A stretch of 64,000 nt of DNA from Plantago major (Eukaryota; Streptophyta; Magnoliopsida; Lamiales; Plantaginaceae): NCBI GenBank assembly GCA_026545765.1, contig JAIFAC010000447.1:36288-100287 (forward strand), given 5' to 3'. Position numbers and translations under genes: made by a program. How positions within the stretch are numbered: position 1 is the stretch's first letter; every line of letters begins with the position of its first letter. Shown piece after piece: positions 46,401 through 58,700 of the stretch. The notes under the pieces were generated by a model. That model worked only from the letters and a program-made list of their open reading frames with translations, had not been told where the DNA came from and ran no database searches.

Positions 46401-48453
46401 AGATCATGAGTTTGAAACCCATCAAGCCCAACTTATTTTTCTTTATCTTTATTGGGCTTTTATAATTGAATTTCATTCCAATTTGATCCAAATATACTTT
46501 CTTACTTTAATTAATTAAATTCAATTTAATCTAATTAGTCTTTCTTCAAATATAAATTAAATCTAATTTAATTAATTTACTTTCTAAAAAGTATAACAAT
46601 TCATTATGGTAAATTCAATTTAACTTAATTAATTATTTCTATCAAATAGATTAATTTCAATATAGTAAATTAAATACTTATTAATCCAATTAATATTTAA
46701 TTTACTCTAATACTCAATTTGTAGAACAATCACCTTGTTATGTGACCAATAGAGCCTTATGTATAGTAAGCACTAATCAATTAAGGTTTGGTGAAACCCT
46801 AGACAATTTACCAAACAATCCTAATATATAAGGAACGCTTATGAGGATTGCAAACCACCAGAATGTAGAGCCATGATGATACTCCTTTCATTCATGAACA
46901 TCTCATTAAGTCTAGAACTTGATTTAGTGTATGTTCCAATAACGTAATCACTTTATCTCATTCTACTAATTGATCCATAATATCCGAACACCATTCCAAA
47001 TATATCTCACGTCACAATGATTTTGATCCAACTAGTAATGAGAAGTTCAAGTTGTTCTCTCCAAATCTATTTTGGCGAATGAATCCTATCTTGCTCAACT
47101 ACTACCAACACGCTGTTTCGCGATATGCCCAACACATGCCGCTCTACCCCTACATGGAGTGCAAGCATGTTGGTCATGGTCAAGACACCACTCCACACAT
47201 GTAGTAAGTATTGACCAAGCTCAAACGACTATTACACCACCCTACAAACCGCTACTCAGACACATAAATAGAGTACACCAAACGGTTTCTACGTATATCA
47301 ACACCTCTAAAGTGTCCATGTGTCCATTACGGATTACCAAGAATTCAGATTCGTGAGAACTACTACACCTCAAAAGATATGATGCGCACTACACGCTAAT
47401 CTCCAACGATCATCGATATCCCATTCTCGGCGATCATCGATCGCTATTTAAGAGTTGTTATGCCACCAAGATCTCACATTCTTAGTGATAACATAAAGCT
47501 CATGGAACACATATGTAAACAATTACAAATAAACAGATAATAATATTTACATACAGAACGCCTATTTATAAACGAACAGAATCATAAATAAATCGAATCG
47601 AATACGATATTTGTCCTCAATTCGATCAGTTTCTGCGACATATATACTTTCATGAACTAGACATATTAACGTTTTTAACGATTAAAATCAAGAAAATCGT
47701 GCTAAAATACGTGTTTTAATCAGATTTGCTTGATTTTGGTCGCTATCCAAACAAGCAATCTTCTTAACAAAACATTTCAATTTGATGATGGCCATTTCTA
47801 ATATTTGGATAGGTGAATTGGGTCAATTCCAGCAGAGATTGAACATCAATTACAACAACTCGATAGACGGCGGTTCATTGAGATAGATATAGATGAACAT
47901 GATGGCTCGAGAAAAATATTGAATTCAAAGATTTTTCCATGTATACATGGCAATTGAATGAATTTTTCTTCTCTTGTTCTAACCAAAATTTCTGTTGGGA
48001 CAGAAAGCCACTGCAAATTCAATTTGGTTACCTTGTGAAACAAATGGGCCTAGTTAATCTCACGGAGAGTTGTAAGCCATCAATCTAAAATCATACAACT
48101 ATCACAATAATATATTTAGAAAATTAATATGTACTACTACACAAAAGAGAGAAATATTTCGCCATTTCTTAATAATGTTTAGTTTACTTGGCGAAATTGA
48201 AATGCATCATGCTGTGTACATATTTTCTTCGGATGCACTCCTTAACGTCGTTTGTTTCAACAATCAATCTGTGTTGGTTGAAAGCGTTTAAGACAAAAAC
48301 AACATACCTCCTCAATTTACATTCAATTTTTAACTAGTAAATCACCAATAAAATTGCAATTAACTTTGATTACTAACAAACTACAAAAGTAGCATTGGTG
48401 TAAATGTATCCCATATCAATCACCAAAGATATAATCAAATAAATATACATCAA
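43441..48453. other. AT-rich DNA with transposon debris
   Basis: No gene is recognised over 5 kb. A foldback element is at 44882-45078. TGGTATCA at 45833-45840 matches the start of a tRNA-Met primer-binding site, and the following 1.7 kb, with a GC-richer block at 47050-47450, looks like non-coding retrotransposon sequence. The open frame at 47072-47356 in that block has no protein-like features. Confidence 0.5.
44882..45078. mobile_element. Foldback MITE with TTCATTTGG termini
   Basis: TTCATTTGGTTTGAGGGAAA at the left is matched in inverse by the right end (TTTCCC, AAACCAAATGAA). The 197-bp interior is AT-rich and non-coding. No convincing target duplication was found. Confidence 0.6.
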
Positions 48454-48461
48454 CAAATATG

Positions 48462-49246
48462 CAAGGGCGGACGGGCCCTTGGGCTTAGATGGGCTTCAGC
48501 TTGATCCTCTGACCTTATATACAAAATCCAAGAACACTTCCACTGGCCCAGCACAATCAACTTAAACTTTCTTACAAATTAAAATATATGAATTATAAAT
48601 ATGGAATCATATACCCAAATTATACATGTTGAAATATAAAATACAATTCACACTCACACGCAGCATTAACATAGGAGACCTAAGAGCGAACAAATTACTA
48701 TAACTTTTGAGAACACATTGGATTCAATTGTTTATCTTTCTTTAGATAAATTTGACATGTTTATCTATTTGATTAATAGATATGCTTGATGTTAGTAAAC
48801 ATATGATATGCTTGATGTGAGTAAACATATAGTAGTATATGCTAATTATTTGCTCATCATGTGTTTTGGTTACTTGTAATTTTGTTAATGAAATTGTCTT
48901 TAGTATATACCAATTAAATGGTAGGACCGATAGACTCTCACAGATTTTATATTTTCTTTTATAATGTAGTTTCGTGCATATTTTTCATTATTAGTTGTTA
49001 TTTTCTTAAAAAAATTCTTTAATTTAGATTGCTTCCATCAATTTTTTTATGTTTAATTTTCACATGGTTTTTAGAAATGTATATATAGTATTTATATTTG
49101 AATGATGAAATCTATAATAGTCATAAAAAGAGAGTAAAACCGGAATATGTGAGATAATGTCCAAAGAAAAAGAGAAAAAATAAAAGAAGTGGAACGAAGA
49201 TCGCTACACCTTTCACCCGTAAAAAAAATTCTTGGATCCGTCCTTG
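48462..49246. mobile_element. Non-autonomous hAT-type DNA transposon
   Basis: The 785-bp element has short terminal inverted repeats, CAAGGGCGGA at the left and TCCGTCCTTG at the right, and is flanked by a perfect 8-bp duplication, CAAATATG (48454-48461 and 49247-49254). An 8-bp duplication with CA-starting termini is the hAT (Ac-like) signature. No transposase is encoded, so it depends on an autonomous relative. Confidence 0.88.
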
Positions 49247-49254
49247 CAAATATG

Positions 49255-50950
49255 TCATGTAGTAATTAGAAAAGGGAGAAATCAAAAAAAATTCTAAATA
49301 GAAATGCAGTTCGTTTATTTCCACATGTCATGTAGGGGTTGTAAAGTTCTCAACACGAAAATAACATAGTCCGTGTTGCCCTCAGCACGGACATCTCTAA
49401 CACCGCGTTGGAGACCCCTAAATTTTGGTTTTATGTTTTGTAACAGAATTTAATTAATAAATATATATATGGTTGACAAATGGCTAACTGCTGAAATTGA
49501 TGGCTGATGATGTAAACTATAGTTATATTTAGGGGCAGCCTTATATTTAGTTCATGCATCCCTTATAAAGAAGGAAAAAAACAGATATTTGACTAAATGA
49601 TGCTAATGTCATAAAGTGCATGCCAATTGCCAAATGTATGTTATCTGTCTCATTGTTGATAAAATAGTATTTCCAATGTTACTTCTTCTAAGAATTACAC
49701 TTAAAGAAAATATATACTAATAATTTAATATTATTCTTATTGGTTATCTATTATGCCCAATGACATGCTGCAAAATTAGAAACAAAGTCATAAACTTGGG
49801 GGATTTAAAAATATTAATCTTGATTGATAAAGCAAGCGTGAGGTGGATAAATGCTGAGGTTTTTAAATTTGAAAAGAGATGAATCATGAGAGATATCTAG
49901 AGTGTTTAAAACCCATAACAGAAAACGAGAAATCATAATATAATTCGTAGATAACGATTAATCAATGTTTTCAGAAATCGGATAAAAAGTATAATAGATC
50001 TACCCAATGTAAAATGATAAAAGTAACAATTAGATTACTAACGGATATATACTATAGATTAGATTTATTTAAAAGAGGTCAATGTGTAAATCTGGGTCTA
50101 TACATTAGATTTGTAACGATTGACTTTTTGACTTTTAACGGTGAGATTACTAACGGATATATACTATAGTTCTCTGTGTAACATATACAGATCTGGGAGT
50201 GTTTGTGCAAATTTCCCTAGAATTAATAATTGTTTAAACTTCTAAATTAGCATTCGTTCAACTAAACATACATTGACTTCAATGTGTAGTTAGGAATGAC
50301 TCGTGAACAAGCAAAAGTGGTATGGTTGAGGTTGGATCGGGTTCGAGTAGGTGGCTTCACTTAACTTGTTGCATAATGCACCAAATCCATTCAGAACAAT
50401 CTGCTACTATCCACATCCCTTTTCTCAATAATTCTATGTTCTAGAGTCCAAACAGGCTTTAAATCAAGTAGAAGAACTTGTCCTTTTTCTTCATGCTCAA
50501 GAACCCTAAGTGTCATCTTGTTTAAAATCTCAAACTTTTAGACAAGTCGGAGATTAAATTGTAATCCGTGATTTCATACAGTATCAAACTAACAGTAATA
50601 AGATGATGTAGTTGGACAACAAGCAAAAACCCAGTCAAAATTACAACATATGCTGCATCAAAAAGGCAAGAATACAATGATTAAGAAACAAGGAGTATGC
50701 AGACAGATAACAATCAAACCAAGACCAATAACTCTAACACTCCAAGAACATTTCCAAAACAGTAAAATATATTAAAACAGTAGTACATTGTAAAAGCTAA
50801 ATATACTTCAATTACAGTTGAACTAAACCATGATCTTATAAAAGCATTTAGTTAATAGCCAAATCTTTGAAATTTTCTCAAACTGTATCTTTGTTACCTA
50901 CCTTAACAACTCATGTCCCACACCCCTAATGCATTCAGTATACACTCTTT
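49255..50950. other. Spacer upstream of the CYB561-DOMON gene
   Basis: No gene is recognised. A 26-bp exact direct repeat lies at 50032-50057 and 50144-50169, and a short hairpin (GTCCGTG/CACGGAC) near 49370-49393. Confidence 0.6.
50032..50169. repeat. 26-bp direct repeats, 112 bp apart
   Basis: Exact copies at 50032-50057 and 50144-50169, each starting AGATTACTAACGG. The intervening 86 bp has no further internal repeat. Confidence 0.85.
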
Positions 50951-50959
50951 TCATTTCCA

Positions 50960-50965
50960 TATAAA
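50960..50965 (+). promoter_or_regulatory. TATA box of the CYB561-DOMON gene
   Basis: TATAAA about 95-100 bp upstream of the ATG at 51061, with a CA-rich leader between. Confidence 0.55.
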
Positions 50966-51060
50966 CTCTTCTCTGAAACAGAACAAGCATTTCTCACACA
51001 ATTAAGAAAAAAAAACACTAGTAATTCAAGATCAAATCTTGAAAATCACACAAGAAAAGA

Positions 51061-52967
51061 ATGTTTAAACCGGTTTTAATCATCTTTGCTCTATCTTCTT
51101 TGTGCTTATCATCCAATGCCCAATCATGTGCAACTACAATTTTGTTAGCAACCAAATCTTCTCTGCCTGCAATGACCTCCCATACTCAAACTCATATCTC
51201 CATTGGAACCATGATCAATCTAAAACCGTGAAAAATCGACATAGGCATGCAGGTGTTTCGTCGTCTCAGTGGGTTGCATGGGGTATTAATCCTAGCTCTC
51301 AAGGCATGGTAGGTACACAGGCACTCGTGGCTTTTCAGAGATCAGACGGTTCCATGAGAGTGTATACAACACCTGTTACAAGTTACCAAACTCAGATGCA
51401 GGAAGGATCTTAGTTTTCAGTTTCTGACCTAACGGCAACATATTCAAAGAACGAGATCATTATCTTTGCTACACTGAAACTCGATAATCATAGCTCTACT
51501 CTGAACCAGGTTTGGCAAGAGGGTCCGGTTTCAGGAGATTCTCCTGCCATGCATTCAACGACTGGCTCTAATGTTCAAACAATGGGGACGCTAAATCTTC
51601 TTTCAGGGCAGACAGGAAAACAGGAGGCCTAAACTCCAACATAATGAAACGAAATGTGAGTGCTGCTCATAGTTGCCTTATACAAGCAATTACTAGAACA
51701 CTCCCTCACTGTCAGTCATTTAGACAATCCCTCTAATTTGTGGAAGGATCAAAGCAGACAAACCTGAGAAGTGAAATATTCAAAGGAAAAAGCTACAACT
51801 TATAACAATCAACTGAAAAGTCCTTTCTGAAAATCTTTTTTTTTTTCTCTTCCTCAAGGGGGCTTAAACTTATACAATCAACTGTCAAAGTCCTTTTCTG
51901 AAAATCTTTTTTTTTTTTTCATTTTCCCTCACATACTTGTAGCATATAAAGTTCAGAAGACACGCTTAAACTTATAATATATGGAACGCTTAAGTAATTT
52001 CCAAAGATTAGAGATGCATAAGTAATTAATAAAAAATTCTACAGGGTGCTCTTGTTATTTACCCTTCAGACATATGCTTAAAAGTTGTGAATGATAGTTA
52101 ACTAACCTTGAATGTATTGATTCAGATTCATGGATTGCTCAATGCAGCAAGTTGGGGAATCATGCTCCTATTGGTGCCATCTCTGCAAGGTATCTAAAGG
52201 TATTTCCAGCAGATCCGCATGGTTTTACCTTCACTGACTTGCCAAATCGTAGCCTACATCATCGGAGTTGCAGGCTGGGCCACAGGTCTTCTGTTAGGAA
52301 GCCAATCGGTGGAGTTCAGTACACATCTCACAGGATCATTGGCATAATCGGTTTTTAGTCTCGAACCCTCCAGGTACCATCAAACCTCAAGTCCCTGACT
52401 TGTGGATTTCATGACATAAAGCAATTTACTTCTGATCTCGATATAAGTAGAGACATCAAGTTTCAAGAGAATAAAAATAAAAATGTGTAAAAACTCCTTC
52501 TGCTTACCGATTTGTCATACATGCATGTGAAGCCCCATCCGACTTGATTTACGCAAGAATATTCAATACACAGCCTAAGGCCATGAGCTTCTTTTCCTGC
52601 TCTGATATCATAACAAGCTTTTTGTTTAATGCAGGCAACTGCTATGCTTCTAAGACCAAAAAGGACCACAAATACAGATTTTACTGAACATCTACCATCA
52701 CTTGGTCGGCTACTCCATCATAGTCCTAAGCATAATTAAGGCTTTATTATTTAAGGGCTTGACATATTGGAAGTCAGAGGATAAATGGAAAAGAGTATAT
52801 ACAGGAATCCTTTATAGGTTTGGCTTTTGTAGCTGCAATACTAGAAACTTACATGGTGCGTAGTTCTGAAGAGGAAGAAGTCCAGCACCTCACATAAGAT
52901 GCCGATCGAGGTCAGCAGGGATGATGCTTACTATGGATATGCAGCTAGGACACAGTACAGAGTATGA
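51061..52967 (+). pseudogene. Cytochrome b561 and DOMON domain protein gene, many frameshifts
   Basis: Three exons are evident: 51061-51655, 52127-52373 and 52635-52967. Parts read as signal peptide (MFKPVLIIFALSSLCLSSNA), DOMON domain (SQWVAWGINPSSQGMVGTQA, ENVYTT-like and NQVWQEG, TLNLLSGQTG), then the six-helix b561 core ([32 protein letters not shown]) and tail ending YGYAARTQYRV. Such proteins sit in the plasma membrane and pass electrons across it, typically from ascorbate; the His pairs for two b hemes are recognisable. The frame is broken by at least ten single-base indels, starting with a lost A near 51127, then near 51411, 51616, 52165 and several in exon 3, many in homopolymers. 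Splice sites and residues are otherwise well kept, so consensus errors are as likely as decay. Confidence 0.85.
51790..51925 (+). repeat. Tandem duplication within the CYB561-DOMON first intron
   Basis: About 70 bp containing CTTATA...CAATCAACTG and a CTGAAAATC(T)n run occur twice, ending in T tracts at about 51837-51847 and 51907-51919. Confidence 0.7.
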
Positions 52968-53457
52968 AAGAGGGTCATACAAGCTGCATTTATATGCACC
53001 CTTTTATTTTCTACTTTTGTGGTAATTTGGTTTTCTTGAGGTGAATTTACGGCAATTCCTTACCTATTTTTCAAGTAGATTCCTGTTATATATATTTCAT
53101 ATATTGATGTATCATAAATTACAATTTACTTCTTCCTACAGTGACATGCACATAATTTCATAACATGATTGTAGGAAAGCAGATTGGAAGTTGATCCCCA
53201 ATATAATTTAATAATCAAAGCATAGTCTGCTAAAGCTGCAAGTAAGGGACGATCAGTGCAACAACAAAATATTACCAGAACAATGCATTGCATTAATCTT
53301 AGAATACTTCAAAAATCAAGACTGTAATTTAGTTTACAAATATTGCATGGCTAGAATATGTAAAATACAGCATATGCTCCCTGCTTTATAATAGCAAACA
53401 GATTGTCCCAATGACGAAAACTTAACTGGTCAAACGCTCTAATTTCTATAAAATCAG
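52968..53457. other. Intergenic region between convergent genes
   Basis: The region should hold the 3' UTRs of the CYB561-DOMON gene (+) and the monophosphatase gene (-). No other feature is seen. Confidence 0.6.
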
Positions 53458-55731
53458 TCATTCTGACTGTTGCAATGCCTCAATAAATGCGTCTTTCAGG
53501 ATGGGATTTGTAGCTGCTATTCGCTGAGATGTGATATCAAAATCTTTCCCAGAACTGCAATAGACAAAAGGATCATCACCAAGACAAACCATTTTTGTAG
53601 GAAATAAAAGATTTCATTACTTAATATAAAATGTAATTCTGAAATTCTGATAAATGTTTGTTGGATATGATTGTGATGAATAGTTAACTGAAATATAACT
53701 CAGTTTCTTTTCATCTAATACATGATCATACCATGCAAAATGAAAACTGGTATATATTATTTACTGAGTTTCAGGAATAGCTACTTACGGATCAAATACT
53801 ACTCCTCCAGCTTCAGTAACTATAACAGCACCAGCAGCAACATCCCTGTACAAATTATGTAAGTTTCGTAATGCTGTACTAAGTTAGTAGCTTAGTCAAG
53901 TATTTTAACAGGTAATATTTACCATGGGCCTCCAAAGCCCAGCTCGTAGAACAGATCAAGCCTTCCACATGCAATCCCACAGAGATTTAGGGTGCACAAG
54001 ACCCACTCATCCGAAGAGACCTCACCTGATTGAAGTAGGGAAAAAAAAGGATACGAAAAAGGTAGCTTATTTAAACCAGGAGAAAGAAGTGCTCAATAAG
54101 TGAGTCCAAAATCACTAATACGAGGCATTGACGAATTACCTTGAAGAGTAAGCTATTAATCCTATTTGTAGAGTAGTCCACAGTAGACTTGTCACGCTTG
54201 GTACCTATCTGTTGTTTCAATTTGAACAGAGGTTCATCAGCTTCTAGATATATTTGATTTTTAGAGTGGTAATGCAGCTATCCAAAGAATTAGTAACTTT
54301 TTTAATAGGACATCATGCATTATCTATCATATCAGAACTTCCATGAGTTGCTATTTAACTATGAAACTACAGTAAGCACATGTTCAGTTCAGTACCTCTG
54401 TAGCAAGAAGGGACTTCACCAGCACATCTTGAGAAGACACTGCATATCCAAATAAAGGGACAATCTCATGATTCTCATCAAACCAACTGAAACATGCAAG
54501 TAGTGACATAAGGAGGCAAAGCAATCACCTTTTATGGGCTTCCCATTCAGAAAAGCACCTTTTTCCACGAATAGCAGTAAACAGCTGCATATCGAAACCA
54601 AGAAAGTTAGGTAGTTAACCATCCATAAGACAGATGCACCAAAAAGTACAAAACATTCATGATTGTTAACCCAAAGTATAATTTAGAACAAGGACACAAT
54701 TTAAAACCCAAAAGTGATACTCATCCATAATTGGGTTGTACACAACACCCACAGTAGGAACTCTTCCAATGGTGAGCCCAATCGATACACATACAAATGG
54801 AAACCTGCAGTTACAGCATTTTACAGCTTCAAATACTAATGGATATCACAAACTTTCCATAAAAAAGATAAGATGCTCACCCATGTACAAAATTAGTAGT
54901 TCCATCCAGAGGATCAACAATCCAGGTTGGCTTTTCAGTCAATCTGGTGTAACCTAAAGCAGCAGTGGTTTCCTTCCCCTATGAACTAAGAAACCCAAAA
55001 ATATATTTTATACACGAGAGCCAAGTAATGAAGAATTTAGCTCCAGCGCCAGTAAATTCTAGAACAGGCACCAATTAAAAAGACACAGTGAGCTAACCTC
55101 ATGATTAGGGTATTGCAGCTTAAGAGAATCAAATATAGTCTCTTCACATTTCTTATCAGTTTCCAGTGACCAAGTCCACCTAGACCACAAATCAAGCCAC
55201 AAACACATATTGTCAAATTAACACTTGAAGAAGCAAAAAAGAAACTACTCCGATCATCCTCATTTCTCCGGCTTAAGAATCCAATGAGAGACTGGAAGAT
55301 TCTAAAGACCATTTCACAAATGAACTACTTGAGTGTTATTTAAAACAGCAAGCCTATGCAAATCCAACGATATAATCATATAAAGCAATGTTAGCTTACC
55401 TTGCCTTGTGCTCCACGAGCTTTTTTCTCATAGAAGCCAAGACGAATAATCTGTCATCCCAAAAGAAATTGAAACAAATGGTTAACAAAAATCAAAACTT
55501 ATAGCAATGTGAGATGAATTGATGAAAACAAGAAATAAGGGGTTTAGAATGAAATTGTTACCTCTCCAGCTTTCCCACAGCATCCACGCAGTGGAGGCCA
55601 AGAAATCCTCCACAGAACCTGAAAATCCAATCAACATAGAAACAATTTTATTTTTGAATCGGATAATTGTGTATGGGAATTTAAGAAAGAAGGAAGGCAA
55701 TAAGAATCTTACCTTTTCTTCCATCGTTCAT
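53458..55731 (-). pseudogene. VTC4: Inositol monophosphatase / L-galactose-1-phosphate phosphatase gene, many frameshifts
   Basis: Twelve exons on the minus strand: 55731-55713, 55618-55562, 55450-55400, 55179-55098, 54985-54881, 54804-54720, 54584-54529, 54439-54396, 54208-54140, 54025-53923, 53845-53789 and 53554-53458. The product, about 270 residues when frames are followed, has the monophosphatase signatures: IGE-E (metal site), [15 protein letters not shown], and DVAAGAVIVTEAGG near the C-terminus, ending ITSQRIAATNP...QQSE. Plant VTC4 dephosphorylates myo-inositol phosphate and L-galactose 1-phosphate (inositol and ascorbate synthesis) in a Mg2+-dependent way. Exons 2-5, 7 and 10 each carry one or two extra or missing bases, and the exon 6 donor lacks one G. 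Exons 8, 9, 11 and 12 are clean. Gene identity is firm; whether it is dead or mis-sequenced is open. Confidence 0.9.
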
Positions 55732-55759
55732 CTGTTCTAATTTGATTGATACCGAGGAG

Positions 55760-58700
55760 GAGATGGATTGTTGAATTGTTCGCCTATACCCGACCAAACC
55801 GAACCCAACTGAATTGATCCACCTAGGACGGTTACGGTTCGTTTTTCTTTTTCTTACAAAAACCGATAACCGAAGTTCTACCTGAAGTTATTGAACCGCA
55901 CGGTTGGAACTAACGGTCCCAAACTTAAAAGCTTTTAAAACTCTTAAGTTTTTAATAAGGTTATAACCCTTTTGTTAATTAATTGGTCAAAGTAATTTGC
56001 AAGTTTGAATTATGTAGTTTTTAAAAAACGGCAAAAGTTGTAATCAACGTTCGCTTGGTTCAATACGCACTGTTCTCATTGTAACGCTAACCACGAAGTT
56101 ATAACTGGGGCTGGCTATGCCAAGTGCTCAACTAATTTGGAAATTGAGCGCGAGGTGAATCATCAAACACAAACTCAGAACTTGAGATAAACTGTTGAAT
56201 CTTCCTTCACTCGGTTCAATAAAATTAACTTGGTCAATTTGATAACAACTGAGTGTTGCTAAGAAGTTAACGGATTAAGAAGCAGAGAATGCAAACTAGT
56301 GACCGTTTGTATGCGAATTCTAGCGTGTGGCTTAAAATTACTATACAAGTTTAAGAAGCAGTAGATAACTATATTATTAACCTTACTACTGTATATTAAT
56401 ACAAGAAAAATTCGCATAAAATTATAAGAAAATAAGAAGATAACCCGCTGCAAGGATACCAATGTAACGTTATATTTTTTTTTGTAATAAATAATCAAGA
56501 ATCTACAGCCTAAATAAATTAAGAAATCCAATTAGTCATCGTGAATAGTCAAGTATGTATTTATAAATTAAAGTACAAAATATTATACCTTCAACCTCTA
56601 AAGATATCTTAGTATATTCATGAAGAAAAAAGAAAGTGAAAGGATAATTAATTGACAAATTGACAAACCGTGGTAAATGTAGTTAAAGTAATAGTCAAAT
56701 ACATATTAAAAAATGAAAGTATAAAAAGATTTAATTTTCAACCCAAATGCATTCTTCTTCACCGCAAAGTAAAAACACAATATACACGTAAATTGTCATT
56801 AGAAAACAATAATTGATAAAATCTATATTGAATGCATTATAATGATATGTACATACCTTAAAGATTACTAAAACTTCTTCAGAAACAATATTGATCGGTC
56901 AGGCTCACAAGCGCGTCCTTCTTCTTCATCCGGGTGATTAAAACTTTGATTCTTTTTCATGGGCTTACATCTTGAGAATGCAACATAACCGCTACAGCCA
57001 TAATCAATAATGGGTGTTAAAGATACAAACCAATATGTGTAAGGACCTCGCCCTCGACTCTGCTTATTGTCATGTATATGCAAATCGATGATAAGGTGAA
57101 TCGCTTAATACCGGAATTCCACTAGAAATTTCAGAATATCCGGTGTCAACACCATTCGAGGTATAAGTACTTTTCCTATTGCCACACATTCTTTCCATGC
57201 ATCATCTTCGCCGTATGACATGCTTTCAGATCGATCATGCGCCACAATCAATCTTGCGAAGCACATTACGTAGCTTCATGCAAAATTGGTGGTCGAATGC
57301 CTTTGAAAACTTCCTTTCAGCATTTTTTTCCATCATGCATGCAAGGAGAAGTCGTGTTAAGAGGTCCGCATTTTACTCCGCTTGAACCATGTAGCCTGGA
57401 CATACAACATTGTACAACTTCGGGTTTAGTTCGTTATCCGGTGTATTTCTGGAAGATCGACAATACCTCGCCAATATCATCGATGTACATGTTCTCATTC
57501 TTGGATAACCGATCCATAGTAGGATGAGCATGTGCCGCGGATCCACTGTCAAAACTCAATTGCAGACATACAAAATCGCATATCAAAACGATTCTAAATG
57601 TTCAATTAGTAAAGTTGAATATAATGATCACATATACAATCAACAGTTAAATTTAATATGATTAATAATTCTCCTATACTTTGCTTAATACATTCTCTAG
57701 CTGCTTTCAAGTCCTTCCGGGATTAGTCGGGATTCAATCTCATTTTGAAAAAACACGACTTAGGAGTTATTCAGCTTCATCTCGACGTAGACTATTAGAT
57801 TCTCCACAAAATGCGAATCACGCCATTTTCGATTGGTACGTGAAAGTGATGGTCAAATTCGTGATATCTTATAATTTCTGGCAGATACAGCTGCAGCATC
57901 CGGAAGTTATTCACCATGTGACTCTCGGGTCCTCCAACAAAAGACGAATATGTGATAAATGCTTCCAACATTTTCGTATCATCTCCAAAAAGATCAAGCT
58001 CCCTTCCTAATGGTATTCGTCAGTCCTGAAGCATTATGGTATCTCAAACAACTAACATTTTCTCGTCATAAAAGTACATGTATGTAAGCTTCAATTATCA
58101 TGTATCCATCCACCAAAATCATTGGAATAACTTTCTCGCTTGAAAGCGCGATAGTGCTAGCCTCACTTGCCCATCAAATATCAGTATATGTGATAGGAAC
58201 TCCGTATTGTAGTTTATTTCAACCTCCTGATTCATCATAGAATGACATATTTTGTGTGGTATCCATCCCTCCCACACTTCTGGAATAGCGGGATATCAGA
58301 TCCGGAGGTATGTTCGGGTGCAACTCAAATATTGGCCTTTAACGCTCCATTCCTCTCTCTTCCAAATATAATACATCAGGTCCAGCTCATTTAAATATTC
58401 TCCTTCCAACATCGTGATAGTTCCGGCTCCACCAAGTCAATAAGGAATAAGGACCACGTTCCTTGCTGATTAATTATTCGAATCCCCACCCAGCAGATGT
58501 GAACGACACATCGATAAAGTTGCGCGCATTGGTATACATATGCTCTATGTAATTGGCGTGAATATTTGTGCCTATTTATGCAGGAGGTCAAGCAGGAGAC
58601 GGGGAGGCCGCCGTTAAATGAGGTAACGTAGGTTAGTATTTCTACTCCCACTACCACACAAACCAAATTCGTGACCAGGTGAATAGCATTGCTCTTTATC

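Noticed and set aside
47072-47356. 94-codon frame with ATG-like start
   Set aside because: Lies in a GC-richer non-coding repeat-like block; the translation has no recognisable domain and frames on the other strand are equally open.
53458-55731. Programmed frameshifting as an explanation for the monophosphatase gene
   Set aside because: There are many shifts in both directions and at scattered sites, which no known recoding mechanism would produce.
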